A stretch of DNA of 64,000 nucleotides, taken from contig JARWIR010000038.1 of NCBI GenBank assembly GCA_029959085.1, forward strand, positions 5,774,915 to 5,838,914. The letters are read 5' to 3'. The translations under genes were made by a program, and so were the position numbers. Positions 38,706 to 48,880 of the stretch are shown here, one piece after another (the first letter of the stretch is position 1; each line of letters opens with the position of its first letter). The notes under the pieces are model-generated. The model had not been told where the DNA came from and ran no database searches. It was given only the letters and a program-made list of their open reading frames with translations. Source of the DNA: Nemophila menziesii (lineage: Eukaryota; Streptophyta; Magnoliopsida; Boraginales; Hydrophyllaceae).

Positions 38706-39410
38706 CTCCTTGTATTGGTCTTTCATGAAATTCAAGAACCTACTAACTTTGCACTAAAAATCATCAAATTAATGCACAAAAGCTCTAAAAATGCAAATAG
38801 TCTAATTCCAAGGGGAGAAAGGGTAATATGACGAAATAAGCATAAAAGTCTATCAAATAAGTCAAATATGAGGGACTGGCTGTCGTCCACAAGTTAGTCT
38901 GGAGATACATTTTCCATCACAGGCTGGGCTTGGGTACTCATCACCTCCCTCTAACAGATGTCATTGCTCGAATCACCCCTATGGTGGCCTTCACACTCTT
39001 CCCCATTACAAAATAGAGTTTCCTCTGATTGAGATAGTCTTCATTAATTCCCTAATCCAGGTGGTAAACAGTCTTTATTTCGCTAATCATACGTTGCTTA
39101 ACGTCATAAAAACTAGTGTAGAGTTCTATAATGAGTACATGTAAGTCGCAAATTCTTCGCTAGTGTCAAAGTCTCCACGATTAAATATCAGGATTTTTTA
39201 ACAGAACCCAAAAGTTGAAGATGTCTTCCTTTTGAGGTTCTTTGTCCATGTGAATCTTTCCTTCAGGGGATAGACCCTACTTCTCAGATTAGCATACCAT
39301 CTCTCCTTAAACTCATTGTCTTGCCTTTCGTGTCGACTAACATGGATAGACTGAGAGTTAGCCGATTCTTCATCGAGTTCGGAGGATTCATTTTCAAAGT
39401 CCATAAGATT
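38706..39410 (-). pseudogene. Unrecognised decayed coding-like sequence
   Basis: Minus-strand frames give an acidic opening, MDFENESSELDEESANSQ, at 39404, followed by a basic segment (NLRSRVYPLKERFTWTKNLKR) and, after stops, KSVKATIGVIRAMTSVRGR near 38980. Composition changes from acidic to basic as in some retroelement gag or transposon-associated proteins, but I cannot assign a family. The right-hand LTR-like phrase at 38760-38870 may be another LTR edge. Low confidence. Confidence 0.25.
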
Positions 39411-39576
39411 CGTGACTTTCCCCCCTAAATGTCATTCTCATCATATCAAAACACTTTCTTCCAATTTTTTTAAATATCACACATAAGTGACTAGTTAAAA
39501 GGAATAGTGTAATAAATGACCTTATATGTGTTTAGAAGGATTATTTGATAAATAAAATTTAAAGTTCTCTCTTATT

Positions 39577-39755
39577 AACCAGTTGGGTTAGCTCAACTGT
39601 CTAGAATCTTGTTATTTATTTAACACTTAAAGTGTGAAAAGTGAGAGTTACATGGTTTGAATCCCCTCCCTGAAAATGGGTGTGCATAGTTCCCATGGGA
39701 CTAGTCGCGGTGCGCGCAAATTGGCCCAGACCACCCAAGTATCAAAAAAAATTTA
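39577..39755 (+). mobile_element. tRNA-derived SINE, about 180 bp
   Basis: A box gggttagctcaactgt (39585), degenerate B box ggtttgaatcc (39655), the 3' block gggactagtcgcggtgcgcg typical of Au-like plant SINEs, and a short A tail. Approximate target duplication tctcttatt/tttcttatt (39568-39576 and 39756-39764, 8 of 9). It shares head and 3' block with the SINE at 38266 but has no amplified unit. Confidence 0.8.
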
Positions 39756-39860
39756 TTTCTTATTGCTCCCAAAAAATATTTATATAAATTCCTTTCATAT
39801 CCCCTTTATTTCCTTTTTGCCCTATTTTATTTCCTTCTTTAGACTGTAAAGGCTATTATT

Positions 39861-40815
39861 GTGGAGAAACATTGGCAGCGGCGACCGCCTCTTCTTCCTG
39901 ATTTAGGCGACGGGAACCGATTATCTAGTCTGGGGATCATGCCCATTCAAATGGTATCGATTCCAAACACTCACATCCTTAAGTTAAATTCCCCAAAAGA
40001 AAAATCACACATTGTGAAAAAACTATTAACGAAGCGGGTAAATGTTTTCTCCAATACACAAGAATCTCCATCAACGAAGAGAATATCTAAACATATGGGA
40101 TCTGAGGGACATCAAGAAGGTAATATGAATGCTCCAAAAAGATCACTTGTGTATATAGATAGAGATAAATTATCACATGTGGAAGATCAAAGGAAAGGGA
40201 GAACGGAAACGGGCAGAGAAACGAAGGCAACCAAAATTTCTAGAATTGATGGAGTCTCAGGTTCACTAGAGTATGAAGCCTCAAAGGCTGATGAGTATGA
40301 AAATATCTTTGATATATGGCAATTTTGAGAGTTGTTGGACGAATAAGTTTATTGCAAACCCAATGTTTGAGGAATCGGCACCGTTAGGAATTGGGGATAT
40401 TTCTAATTCCAGTAGTATCATCCCTAACGACCCATCTCTTACTCAGAACCATGTTGTGCAAATACAAGAAAATGCGGAGCCTCCCATCATAGGTAACACC
40501 CATCATGTATTTCCTTTTATGACTAATAAGGTTGTGAGATGTGTTGGCAGTGTAGGAGGAGATGATAAGGTTAATCTAGCCCTTAATACAGGTTTTAACG
40601 AGACTTGCCTCTTGGATGAAACGTATAATTTGAATAAAAAGTACAAAGAGGTCACATCTGATAAGCCGAGTAAAGGCTCCCCTCCTTCGAAAGACGGTGG
40701 ATTTAGTAATCTAAAGAGAGGAGAAATGAGCTCAATGTACATGGATGAGAATTTGCAGAAGCAGATCAAGATAGATACTTATGACCTGGTAGATGATGTT
40801 CTAATCAACGACTAG
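39861..40815 (+). pseudogene. Hydrophilic two-frame ORF, possible LINE ORF1 C-terminal part
   Basis: ATG at 39861 opens MEKHWQRRPPLLPDLGDG. After one frameshift near 40300 the frame continues from NFESCWTNKFIANPMFEESA to about 40815, about 310 residues in all. The product is charged, with no membrane segment, and ends IDTYDLVDDVLINDLDLN across the last stop. It lies upstream of, and on the same strand as, LINE ORF2 remnants, which suggests the variable C-terminal tail of LINE ORF1. No RRM domain or zinc knuckle is visible, so the assignment is by position only. Almost uninterrupted frames over about 950 bp are unusual among the neighbours. Confidence 0.35.
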
Positions 40816-40931
40816 ACTTAAACACAACTTATTCGACCGACAAAACAAAAATAAATGGATGTAAGGTATGTCATCTTTCTCTTATCATTCAATAAAAGGG
40901 CTATAATGTTGGCTCATGTTGTCCCCCAGTG

Positions 40932-41225
40932 TGTGATAATATAAAAGCGATAATAGAAATGGGGTGACGCACCGCATTGCGGATTAAAAACAAGTAAAAG
41001 TGATAAGGAGGGTTATCGTTTCCACAGGGATTATCAGTCTGACTAATGATATTTAAACTAGTGAAAATGCGTGAAGTTTGTAAGATAAATAACAAAATAT
41101 TAAGGAATGCAAACAAGAGAATGCTTGTTTGGTTTTCGAATATGATTAAACAACTAATGACTTAAGTAAATGCATAAAGAATTAAAATAAGATGAAAATT
41201 AGACAAGTAAATAAGATAAAGGATG
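40932..41225 (-). mobile_element. Athila-type LTR fragment (copy F)
   Basis: tgtgataatataaaagcg at the left edge is the family's terminus. ttatcgtttccacagggatt (41018) corresponds to the ttcgttctcagggac block of the full copies, and the following AT-rich part also aligns. Only the outer 300 bp remains before LINE endonuclease sequence resumes. Confidence 0.55.
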
Positions 41226-41230
41226 AACTT

Positions 41231-42480
41231 ATGGACAAACATTTGTGGCCTTATGGACTTATTGATCAAAGGACCTAGATTCACTTGGAATGATTTTTCA
41301 AATAATGGCATGAGAAATATGAAGAGACTTGATAGAGCTTATGGTAACTACCTTTGGTGTGAATTTTTTGAGTTCACGATATTCTAACATCTCCCTCGTA
41401 TTCATTCTGACCACGTACCGATTCTTATCATAGTTGATACATGACCTCCACGTCATGTTAGTATTTGTCAATTTAGATTTGAGAGCGCGTGTTGTCTACA
41501 CGATAATTTCATAGACTTCGTTAAAGATAAATGGAGTGAAATTGAAATCAATATAGAGAAAATTAAGAGTATTTGCAAAGGGAACTTGGGGAGTGGAAGT
41601 TTACACATTTGGTGATATTACAGTAAAAATAGAAATTATTGGCACGCATCACGGGCATCCAGAATATGCTCCAAAGATCATATAATGGGTTGCTAGTAAA
41701 TTTGGAGAAAAGACTCTACAAATAATATGAGAGTATACTGGAACAAGAAGAGATTCACTGGTTCCAGAGGGATAGAAAAGACTATATATACTTAGGGTAC
41801 CGCAACATGAGATTATATCATATGTTAATATTAGTAAGAAAAGGAGCAAAGGATCATCAGCATATCAGAGATGACAAAGGCACAGATCATGTAGAGTGGA
41901 TAGGGTGGTGTAAATCCAGTCGGGGATTCAAGCCAAACAAGGATGGGATTTATCTTAAAAGCCAAATTAAGGGAGGGGCCGAAGGAGTATTGCGAGATAA
42001 GGATGGGAAATGGATTAAAGGTTTTCCATGGATTTTGGATGCTCCTCGCCTTTAATTGCGGAGCTAGTAGGGGTACATTAAGATGGCGTTTGAGATGGGG
42101 ATAAGGGAGCTAGAGGTGGAAACGGATTCGAGAAGGCTATGAGAATTGTTTAACAAGGGGATAGTGCGAGAGGTCCAACTGCGTATTGGATTGATGGAAT
42201 TAGAAGTATAATGGAGGCATATGCCCCTTACAAAGTCAAGACTATTTATAGAAAGGTTATCACTTGTGCGGGTTGGTTAGCAAAATTAGTCCTGAGGCAA
42301 ATAAGAGCCTATACCATGTTCTTGGATCTTTCGGATGATATTTGGCGTACCCTTATAAAAGACACGTGTGCTTGGAAGATTCCAAGAAAATTTTCACTCA
42401 GATATAGATATCATAGCTAGTCTTTAATTATTGCTTATTTTCACGGTCAAATGACCTCCTTTGTAAACAAAAAGGAAAAT
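41231..42480 (+). pseudogene. LINE ORF2 with reverse transcriptase deleted
   Basis: Endonuclease C-terminal half at 41240-41430: LIKGPRFTWNDFSNNGM, MKRLDRAYGN and HSDHVPILI. Linker at 41790-41880: RLYHMLILVRKGAKDHQH. It then passes directly, within one open frame (41807-42055), into RNase H: GFKPNKDGIYLKSQIKGGAE and GVLRDKDGKWIKGF, with the C-terminal part AGWLAKLVLRQIRAY to 42420. The whole reverse transcriptase and zinc finger (about 700 residues in family members) is missing. The start of the endonuclease is also lost. Confidence 0.8.
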
Positions 42481-42650
42481 CTACTATTGGGTTATAATTT
42501 TTATTTCTTGGAAGTAACATCGATATTTTACTACTTTTGAAAAAACAGCGTTCAGCTAGGCGCTTCTTACAACCTTTCTCAGGGTCATGGGAGGGCTCAA
42601 TGTAAGCACCATAACTGTGATAATTCAAGCCTGCACCTTTAGCTAAAGTC

Positions 42651-43154
42651 CACTACAAAAAAACTGCTAATGGGTGACAGTTATTTTGCAGGTGCGCAAC
42701 ACTATTTGAACTGTCGCCAAACTTTTGGCGACACTTTTCCAACTGTCATCCAACGAAAAACAAGTGTCCTTATTTTTGATGTCGCCATCTTTTGGGGACA
42801 CCGCGGGAAACTGTCGCTTAATATTTGGTGACATTTTTTTACAGTGTCACCCGTCGCGTTAGGGACACCGTTTTAAGTGTCGTCCATCGTCTTAGGGACA
42901 CCGCATTAAGTGTCGCCCATCGCCTTAGGGACACCGCATTAAGTGTTGCCCATCGTGTTAGGGACACCGTTTTAAGTGTCACCCATCGCGTTAGGGACAC
43001 TTAATGCCCCAACAATAGGTGACACTTAAAAAGGACATTTAGAAAAAAAGTGTCACTAATTATGATACAGTTTAATAAGTGTCACGAGATGTGTTACAGG
43101 TGACATTTTTCTAGAAGTGTCATTGAACAAGTGTCACCAATTAGTCTTGTAGTG
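42651..43154. mobile_element. Non-autonomous CACTA (En/Spm) element, 504 bp
   Basis: The ends are CACTACAAAAAAACTGC and ...AGTCTTGTAGTG, both beginning with CACTACAA when read inwards. The 3-bp target duplication GTC stands at 42648-42650 and 43155-43157. Subterminal regions are packed with ggtgaca/tgtcacc words in both orientations, as expected of transposase-binding repeats. There is no coding capacity. Confidence 0.92.
42843..43003. repeat. 33-bp tandem repeat, five units, in the CACTA element
   Basis: Units start at 42843, 42876, 42909, 42942 and 42975. The consensus begins agtgtcgcccatcgccttag and continues ggacaccgcatta. Variation is mostly C/T and A/G changes within CG-containing words, compatible with decay of methylated sites. 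The last unit is incomplete. Confidence 0.9.
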
Positions 43155-43459
43155 GTCCTGTATTTATTAAGGGCCTCGGAAACGTGTATAGTGTCACCTG
43201 AACTCATATTCAGAATTATTAGATGTCGATTAATTGCTTCCCAAACTCTCATATTCACATGTATAAGTAAAGTAATTTTCAAATGAAGAACATAAATTTA
43301 AATAATCGATAAGAACATAAACGCAATACTATCTGTAATATTGTAATGTAATGGATAAACAACCGTAGACAAACACAAATGAACTACAAGATTCAAGAAA
43401 AACATCTCACTAATTTACACAAATTAGCAAATAAAAACAACACAAGTATTTCTTCATTT

Positions 43460-44184
43460 TAAGCTTTCAAAGAAGGGCCAGTATTTGCTGGTCTCCATGT
43501 ACGATCTTTGTTCCTTTGCGGTTTTTAATGTTGCTTGTAAGATGCATTAGACACTTTTTCCTTAACATGCAAACTTAATCCATTTTCCAAATCACTCGAA
43601 TCCAGATTCATCAATCTCAGACAAACTTTCTTTTTCTTCATCATCATCATCTGTAACAACCTCATATTCCGCTTCAATATCTAACATACCAAGTGGCATT
43701 TCAAAGTAAGAAGTTTACCATCAATATAATCCTTCAATATATTACGAGCAGCTCTAGTTTCATCAACATATCTACGTGAAGCACAATATGATCTCAAAAG
43801 CTCAGCTGCTAAAGGAGGACGAGTCTGTGACACATAAGACTTAGCTAGGTTTCGGTAAAAAGTGATTTTGTATACACGTTCAATAGCTTGTTTGGGTACA
43901 CGATTAGCTACTACTTGTGTAGCCTCTCTATGCTAGCTCCATCATTCTAGCAATTGGTAAAACTCTAGAAGCAATCATTTCATATCTCGAGCTTGTAAAA
44001 GATGGAAAAAATAATCCAGGGTAATCACAAAGGGTAAGTTTTTCCGAGATTATAATGGTCTGGAAATGCTTAGTTTTTCCAGGAGTAGAAGTTACACCTG
44101 TACGTTTTTCTCCCACTATAGAATTAATTGTTTAACTTTTACATACATTAGGATACCCAACAAATCCAACACTCGCACTCTCTA
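43460..44184 (-). pseudogene. LSG1: LSG1 GTPase fragment, C-terminal exon with 3' end
   Basis: LSG1 is a circularly permuted GTPase (order G4-G5-G1-G2-G3) that releases the NMD3 adaptor from cytoplasmic pre-60S ribosomal subunits. On the minus strand the segment covers the end of the GTPase domain: a GYPNVGKSS-like G1 region across a shift at about 44150, EKRTGVTSTPGKTKHFQT (G2), then LCDYPGL (G3, DxPG). It continues QVVANRVPKQAIERVYKIT and RPPLAAELLRSYCASRRYVD to a natural stop at 43460 after WRPANTGPSLKA. Frameshifts occur near 43930 and 43860. It lacks a few residues between CASRRYV and DETRAAR relative to plant LSG1, as does the copy at 46182-47660. At 44184 the homology stops abruptly. 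Confidence 0.88.
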
Positions 44185-44289
44185 TTTTTAACAATCAATT
44201 ATTTATTTTTGCTGCACCTTATTGTAGTTGATAAAGAAAAAATTATGTGTATAATTTGTCAGAAATCATTAATCAGCAGTGTTTATCGT

Positions 44290-46181
44290 ACACATCCCTT
44301 TCTCAAGCTCACACTGAAATGAAGATGGTTCCATCACTCATACCAATATGGATAGTATGCTTTTGTGTGATCTATTTATTTCTTATACATTATATATAAA
44401 CATAGTTTGTATCAGGAATTTGAAAGAAGTGGGATGCAAGAATCAGGTGTGCCCCTTGACTCAAGGAAACACGTGCCAAAAGATGTTACGAGGACATGAT
44501 GGACTTGATTTTCGAATGCTCGTGGAATTATCTTCTTTCCCCAATTCATTTTCTCAAGGCGTTGAGACAAAATATGGTGAACAAATAGAGGAATCTCCTC
44601 AAAAATTGTCAACTAATCAGGTTATTGAAACCACCAGGTAATTTTCCTATTGCCCATCAATATTTGTATGATAAATACTATTTTTACATCTGTGACACAT
44701 TCATAATTCTGTATGTGATTTTAGGCTTCAGATAAGGATGCACTAAGTCTTTTAAAATGGGTTGCATCATTTCAAGCTGCAGAAGATATAAACTCTGATG
44801 ATGAACTTGCTGAGCCCATTAATGCCATCAACAACTATTCTATTGATAAGGTTTTGGAGAAAGCTAATATGGATTATGAGAGTGAGTCTCAGCTACATGA
44901 CGGCTTTAACTTTGAAGAGTTAAACAGGAAAGATTCTGGTTCGACTATTCATCGTAATTCTAGGAAAACTGTTTCAACTGAAACAATTGTTCAAATGGAT
45001 GGATCCAGTGATGACCTAAGCTCAATTCCTCACACAGGTTAGACTCTAAATATTGATCAAAGATAGTGTAGAGACTTATGATTTGACAGAGAAGAAAGGA
45101 GGCAAATTTCAGTGTGATATAAATTTAAACACAGAGAGTAATGTTGGTCAAACAAGTGGAAACAGTGTAATGGTAGAGTGCTCTATGAGGAGAAAACGTT
45201 GTTACAGGGTTGACTCACTTGAGAATAAAACTAGTGAGATTGGGGATGAGAAGATTGAATTTCAAGGGAGGAATATCTACCTATTAAATCTAGTTGTTGT
45301 ATCGAAACTAAGTTATCAAGCTCGAGCAATGCAAGGTATCAAAAGATGAACTACATGGTTCCATTGAAATGACATTCTATCAGAAACCACCAAAGATAGA
45401 TTGTGTAGAATGTGAAACAATACCTAGTACTCTTCATGTCTCGAGAATACCATGAAGAGCTGGAATACCAGACTATTGACACAAATAACCACCAAAATAA
45501 CGACGAATTGGTGATGGGTGTTCCTATTCACATCCAAAATAATGGGTCTTATTTGTCCTCCATCAATAAAATCTGTCACTAAATGGTTGTCTAGTGAAAA
45601 CGAAGAATTCGTGAAAGAGAACATATTCACAACTTCACCAAAGGGCTCCTCAAGTGAAAACCATGCCTTCTCCTGATGATTGGAGAAGAACAGAATATCT
45701 CAGATATCTGTTCCTGAAAGGAAAACAAAGCTGACTCCTTTAAGTCAAACGGGCATTGCTGGTGGAGTACATCAACTACCGATTATGAGCATTGAAATTC
45801 AATCAGAACCCTCGATTTGATGCTGTCAAACTTATACTTCTCATAATTCTGGACTGGATTCTCATATCCTTTAAGATGCTCAGTTTCTGTGGCCATTTTA
45901 TCAAGATCATCCACTCTTTTGATCCAGATATATTAGTAGGCTCAGGCTGGGATATTCAAGGGGATTCTCTTGGCTATCTTGCTGAAGGAGGTTTTCATAT
46001 TGGGATCAATCTGCTACACCATCTCAAATGAAGGTTTCTGAGAAAGATTCTCTAAATAACATACATTCCTGAATCTGCTAATGCTCATAATGCGGAAACT
46101 GCAATAATCGAGGATGAATGGGTTCTTAACGTTTGGAGATCGATACGTGGTGATGTAAAGCTCAATTTCTACACACTCGAA
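44290..46181 (+). pseudogene. REV3: REV3 (DNA polymerase zeta catalytic subunit) fragment
   Basis: REV3 is the catalytic subunit of translesion DNA polymerase zeta, in plants about 1,800-1,900 residues. This piece covers part of the middle region and the start of the exonuclease-like domain. Visible are FQAAEDINSDDELAE and VLEKANMDYESESQ (44780-44890), SSDDLSSIPHTG (45010), VPERKTKLTPLSQTG (45710), SIEIQSE...RFDAVKLI (45790), HSFDPDILVGSGWDIQGDSL (45910, family PDILMGWDIQGGSLG), GFHIGINLL, and LNVWRSIRGDVKLNFYTLE ending at 46181. An intron with intact GT-AG (about 44638-44720) remains. Several frameshifts, a disrupted PDILxGW motif and missing exons make it non-functional, and the polymerase domain is absent. 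It sits head-on against the second LSG1 copy. Confidence 0.85.
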
Positions 46182-47660
46182 TCCATGTACGATCCTTGTT
46201 CCTTTGCGGCTTTTTATGTTGCTTGTGAGATGCATTAAACACTTTTTCCTTAACACGCAAACTTAATCCATTTTCCAAATCAAACGAATCCATGTTCAAG
46301 AGCAGGAACAGAATCATCTTCATTTTCATTTTCATCAATCTCAGACAAACTTGCTTCTTCTTCATCTGTAACAACCTCATATTCCACTTCAATATCAGAC
46401 ATACCAAGTGGCATTTCAAAGTGAGGAATTTTCCCATCAATATATTACGAGCAGCTCTAGTTTCATCAACATATCTACGTGAAGCACAATATGATCTCAA
46501 AAGCTCAGCAGCTAAAGGAGGACGAGTCTGTGACTCATAAGACTTAGATTTCGGTAAAGTAATTTTATACACACGTTCAATAGCTTGTCTAGGTACACGA
46601 TTAGCTACTACTTGTATAGCTTCTCTATGTTCAGTCATTCTAGCAATAGGTAAAACTCCTGAAGCAATCATTTCATATCTCGAGCTTGTAAATGATGGAA
46701 AAACTAATCCAGGGTATTCACAAAGGGTAAGTTTTTCCGAGATTATGATAGTCTGAAAATGCTTAGTTTTCCCAGGAGTAGAAGTTACACCTGTACGTTT
46801 TTATCCTACTAAAGCATTAATAGTTGAACTTTTACCTACATTAGGATACCCAACAAATCCAACACTCACACTCTCTCTTTTACTTGCTTCAGCTTCAAAT
46901 TGTAAACGAGCATTTTTGTATCGGACTCAATTGACTCTTCTACCCCTGAGGAAATATTATCAGCAGATGCAGCTTTAGCTGACCAGAATGCAAAGAGTAA
47001 CCCATTGAGACGAAAGTATTCTGCCCATTTTTTCTACAAATAATATTATAATTAAATCATGAACTATAAGGTAAAAGGTAATTTTGGTGATTTGAGATAC
47101 TAACCTTACAGGACAAGGTAAAAGATCTGCCTTGTTAATAAGTAGAAATGTTGATTTGTGTTGATCAATTTCTCTTGCAAATCACAAGACCCAATTTAAT
47201 AGTCTTATGAAAATTATCTAGTGTTGTGCAATTCTTTCAATAACATTTACCTTAAGATCAGGGCATCGGTAAAAGAATGGGTCCCGCGATCAACAACCAT
47301 TACGAGCTGGAGAGATAGAGAGAATAATCAAAACAAGGCAAGGTAATAAAGGATAGAATGTTTGGGAGGGAAATTTAACTCACCAAATCACTACGTTCAA
47401 GTACCCTCCAAAGTTGTCTCCAGATATCAAGATTCTTCTCAAAAGGTGTAAGGAGAAGCTTATCATTCTCTTCAAGTCTACACAAATCACAACATTGATT
47501 GGCCATGAATATTAATATTTAAAGCATTGCAAGGTTGTGGCGCCAAGTAAATAAAGAAAGAATTATATATATTCAGAAAGAATAGTAAATTTAAAATCTA
47601 TAGTACCTGCGTGGTACATGTAAACTCCCATCAAAGGCAATTTGTGTTGAAGAAAGTAAA
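46182..47660 (-). pseudogene. LSG1: LSG1 GTPase fragment, five exons with introns
   Basis: Minus-strand exons: about 47660-47607 (AFDGSLHVPRR); 47477-47384 (LEENDKLLLTPFEKNLDIWR, then QLWRVLERSDL); 47306-47251 (LVMVVD, then ARDPFFYRCPDL after a 1-bp deletion); about 47195-47105 (AREIDQHKSTFLLINKADLL, with the G4 NKxD motif); and 47033-46182 (WAEYFRLNGLLFAFWSAKAA, the GYPNVGKSS G1 motif, GVTSTPGKTKHFQT, EYPGL, and HREAIQVVANRVPRQAIE). GT-AG borders look usable at each junction, so this was copied as DNA, not via mRNA. A stop replaces the residue after NALVG, and the last 40 codons end at the junction with REV3. It is about 94% identical by eye to the copy at 43460-44184 where they overlap. Family members are about 540-590 residues; the N-terminal part is missing. 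Confidence 0.92.
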
Positions 47661-47809
47661 CACCTATCTCATATAAATCAACAGTAAAAATACTTTTTCC
47701 TACTCAAATGGATCAAGTTACAGGTCTCTGTTCAAGCTTTTATGAAACTGAGGTTGAAGTGGGAGTCCTTGCTTCTATAACAAAACAAATCACAGAAAGG
47801 GCGCTATTA

Positions 47810-48255
47810 GGGTTTGTTTGGATTGAGGGATTAGAAGGGATAGGATAATATTAAAGGATAATACTAATCCCCTCCTTTGTTTGGATTGGAAATAAAAAGA
47901 AAGGAAAGTTTATTAAAGGATTGTTTTAATCCCTTCTTATACAATATATCCAATCCCTCCAATTTGGTGTCATTAGAAGGGATTAATTTTTTATTATGTC
48001 ATTGTCTAAATTATCCTTATTCTTTATATATAAAATATATTACTAAGGGTATAAGAGTCATTTAGTTATAAAAATAATCCCTTCCTTTCATTATCCTTCT
48101 AATCCAAACACCAAATATATGTAATCCTTTAATAAAATTATCCCTTCTATTTTTTTCTAATCCAAACAAGATTTAATATTCTCCTTTCCAATCCTTTACT
48201 AAACTTTCCTTTCCTATCCTTTACTATACTATCCCTTTTTAATCCAAACATACCC
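47810..48255. mobile_element. Tourist-like MITE, 446 bp
   Basis: It starts GGGTTTGTTTGGATTGAGGG and ends with the complement of GGGTATGTTTGGATTAAAAA. TTA at 47807-47809 and 48256-48258 is the target duplication. The interior repeats the words aggatta, ggataatc and their complements many times, so it can fold extensively. It lies just upstream of the LSG1 fragment. Confidence 0.85.
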
Positions 48256-48737
48256 TTAAAGATGAATAAAAGGTTAGCTCTCCAGTTTCATAACTAGAAT
48301 TGGGGTCAAATTAAGTTTTTCTTCTCAAATAGCAAAGTCTAAATTAAATTAGTTTTGCTCCAGCAACCTTTCAATATCTTCTTTTCAATTTTATTAATAA
48401 TTTATTTAAATAATTTATCTATTATAATTAATTCATAACTTTTTTTATAATATTAAATTATATAATTAAGAAAAATTAAATATTATTTATTATAATTATT
48501 TTCTAATATTTATACTTGAGGTTATTGTTGAAAACATCCTCATAACAATCTCTAATTGTTTTTTTTCGCCTTTAATAATCTTATTTATAAAAAAATGCCT
48601 AATGAAGTAATTATTTATAGAAAACATCCCCTTTATATTTTCTATACCTTTACTACCCTTATTATTAAATATATTATTTTATTTTAATACAATATTAATT
48701 TTTAAATATTAAACAAATAATAGGGTACTTCTTTTTC
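48256..48737. other. AT-rich stretch with a fragment of the 50.4-kb MITE family
   Basis: actagaattggggtcaaatt (48294) and attagttttgctccagcaac (48350) match words of the MITE family at 50407-52588. The rest is AT-rich and unremarkable. Confidence 0.4.
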
Positions 48738-48873
48738 CTCCTCCGCCACCACCACCACCACCACCACCACCACCACCACCACAACCACCACCACAACCAC
48801 CATGTATGTAACCACTACTACATCCACCACAACCATCACCACCTCCACCACAACCACCACACCACCACCACCT
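48738..48873. repeat. (CCA)n microsatellite, imperfect
   Basis: Pure CCA for about 45 bp, then CCA interrupted by CAA and ATC triplets. The valine-rich open frame on the other strand is an artefact. Confidence 0.9.
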
Positions 48874-48880
48874 ACTATTA

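Larger units (their letters stand above)
42540..43215 (-). pseudogene. Unrecognised exon-like sequence interrupted by a CACTA element
   Basis: On the minus strand a frame reads GDTIHVSEALNKYRT up to the CACTA insertion at 43154. Beyond the other end, at 42650, the same frame continues LAKGAGLNYHSYGAYIEPSH, then DPEKGCKKRLAER. Removing the element and one copy of the 3-bp duplication joins them in frame without a stop, giving about 45-50 residues. A plausible 3' splice site (ttcag) precedes GDTIHV at about 43199. I do not recognise the protein. The part left of about 42540 overlaps AT-rich sequence after the LINE and is probably not coding. Confidence 0.45.

Noticed and set aside
42843..43003. 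CRISPR-like regular repeats
   Set aside because: Units are contiguous with no spacers, lie in a CACTA element, and the genome is a plant.
46162..46671. Intact 169-residue protein
   Set aside because: It is the last exon of the LSG1 pseudogene read on past a frameshift; the start codon lies inside conserved domain sequence.
43460..47660. Functional LSG1 and REV3 genes
   Set aside because: Frameshifts, an in-frame stop after NALVG, a 1-bp deletion in the VVDAR exon, and missing domains in both.
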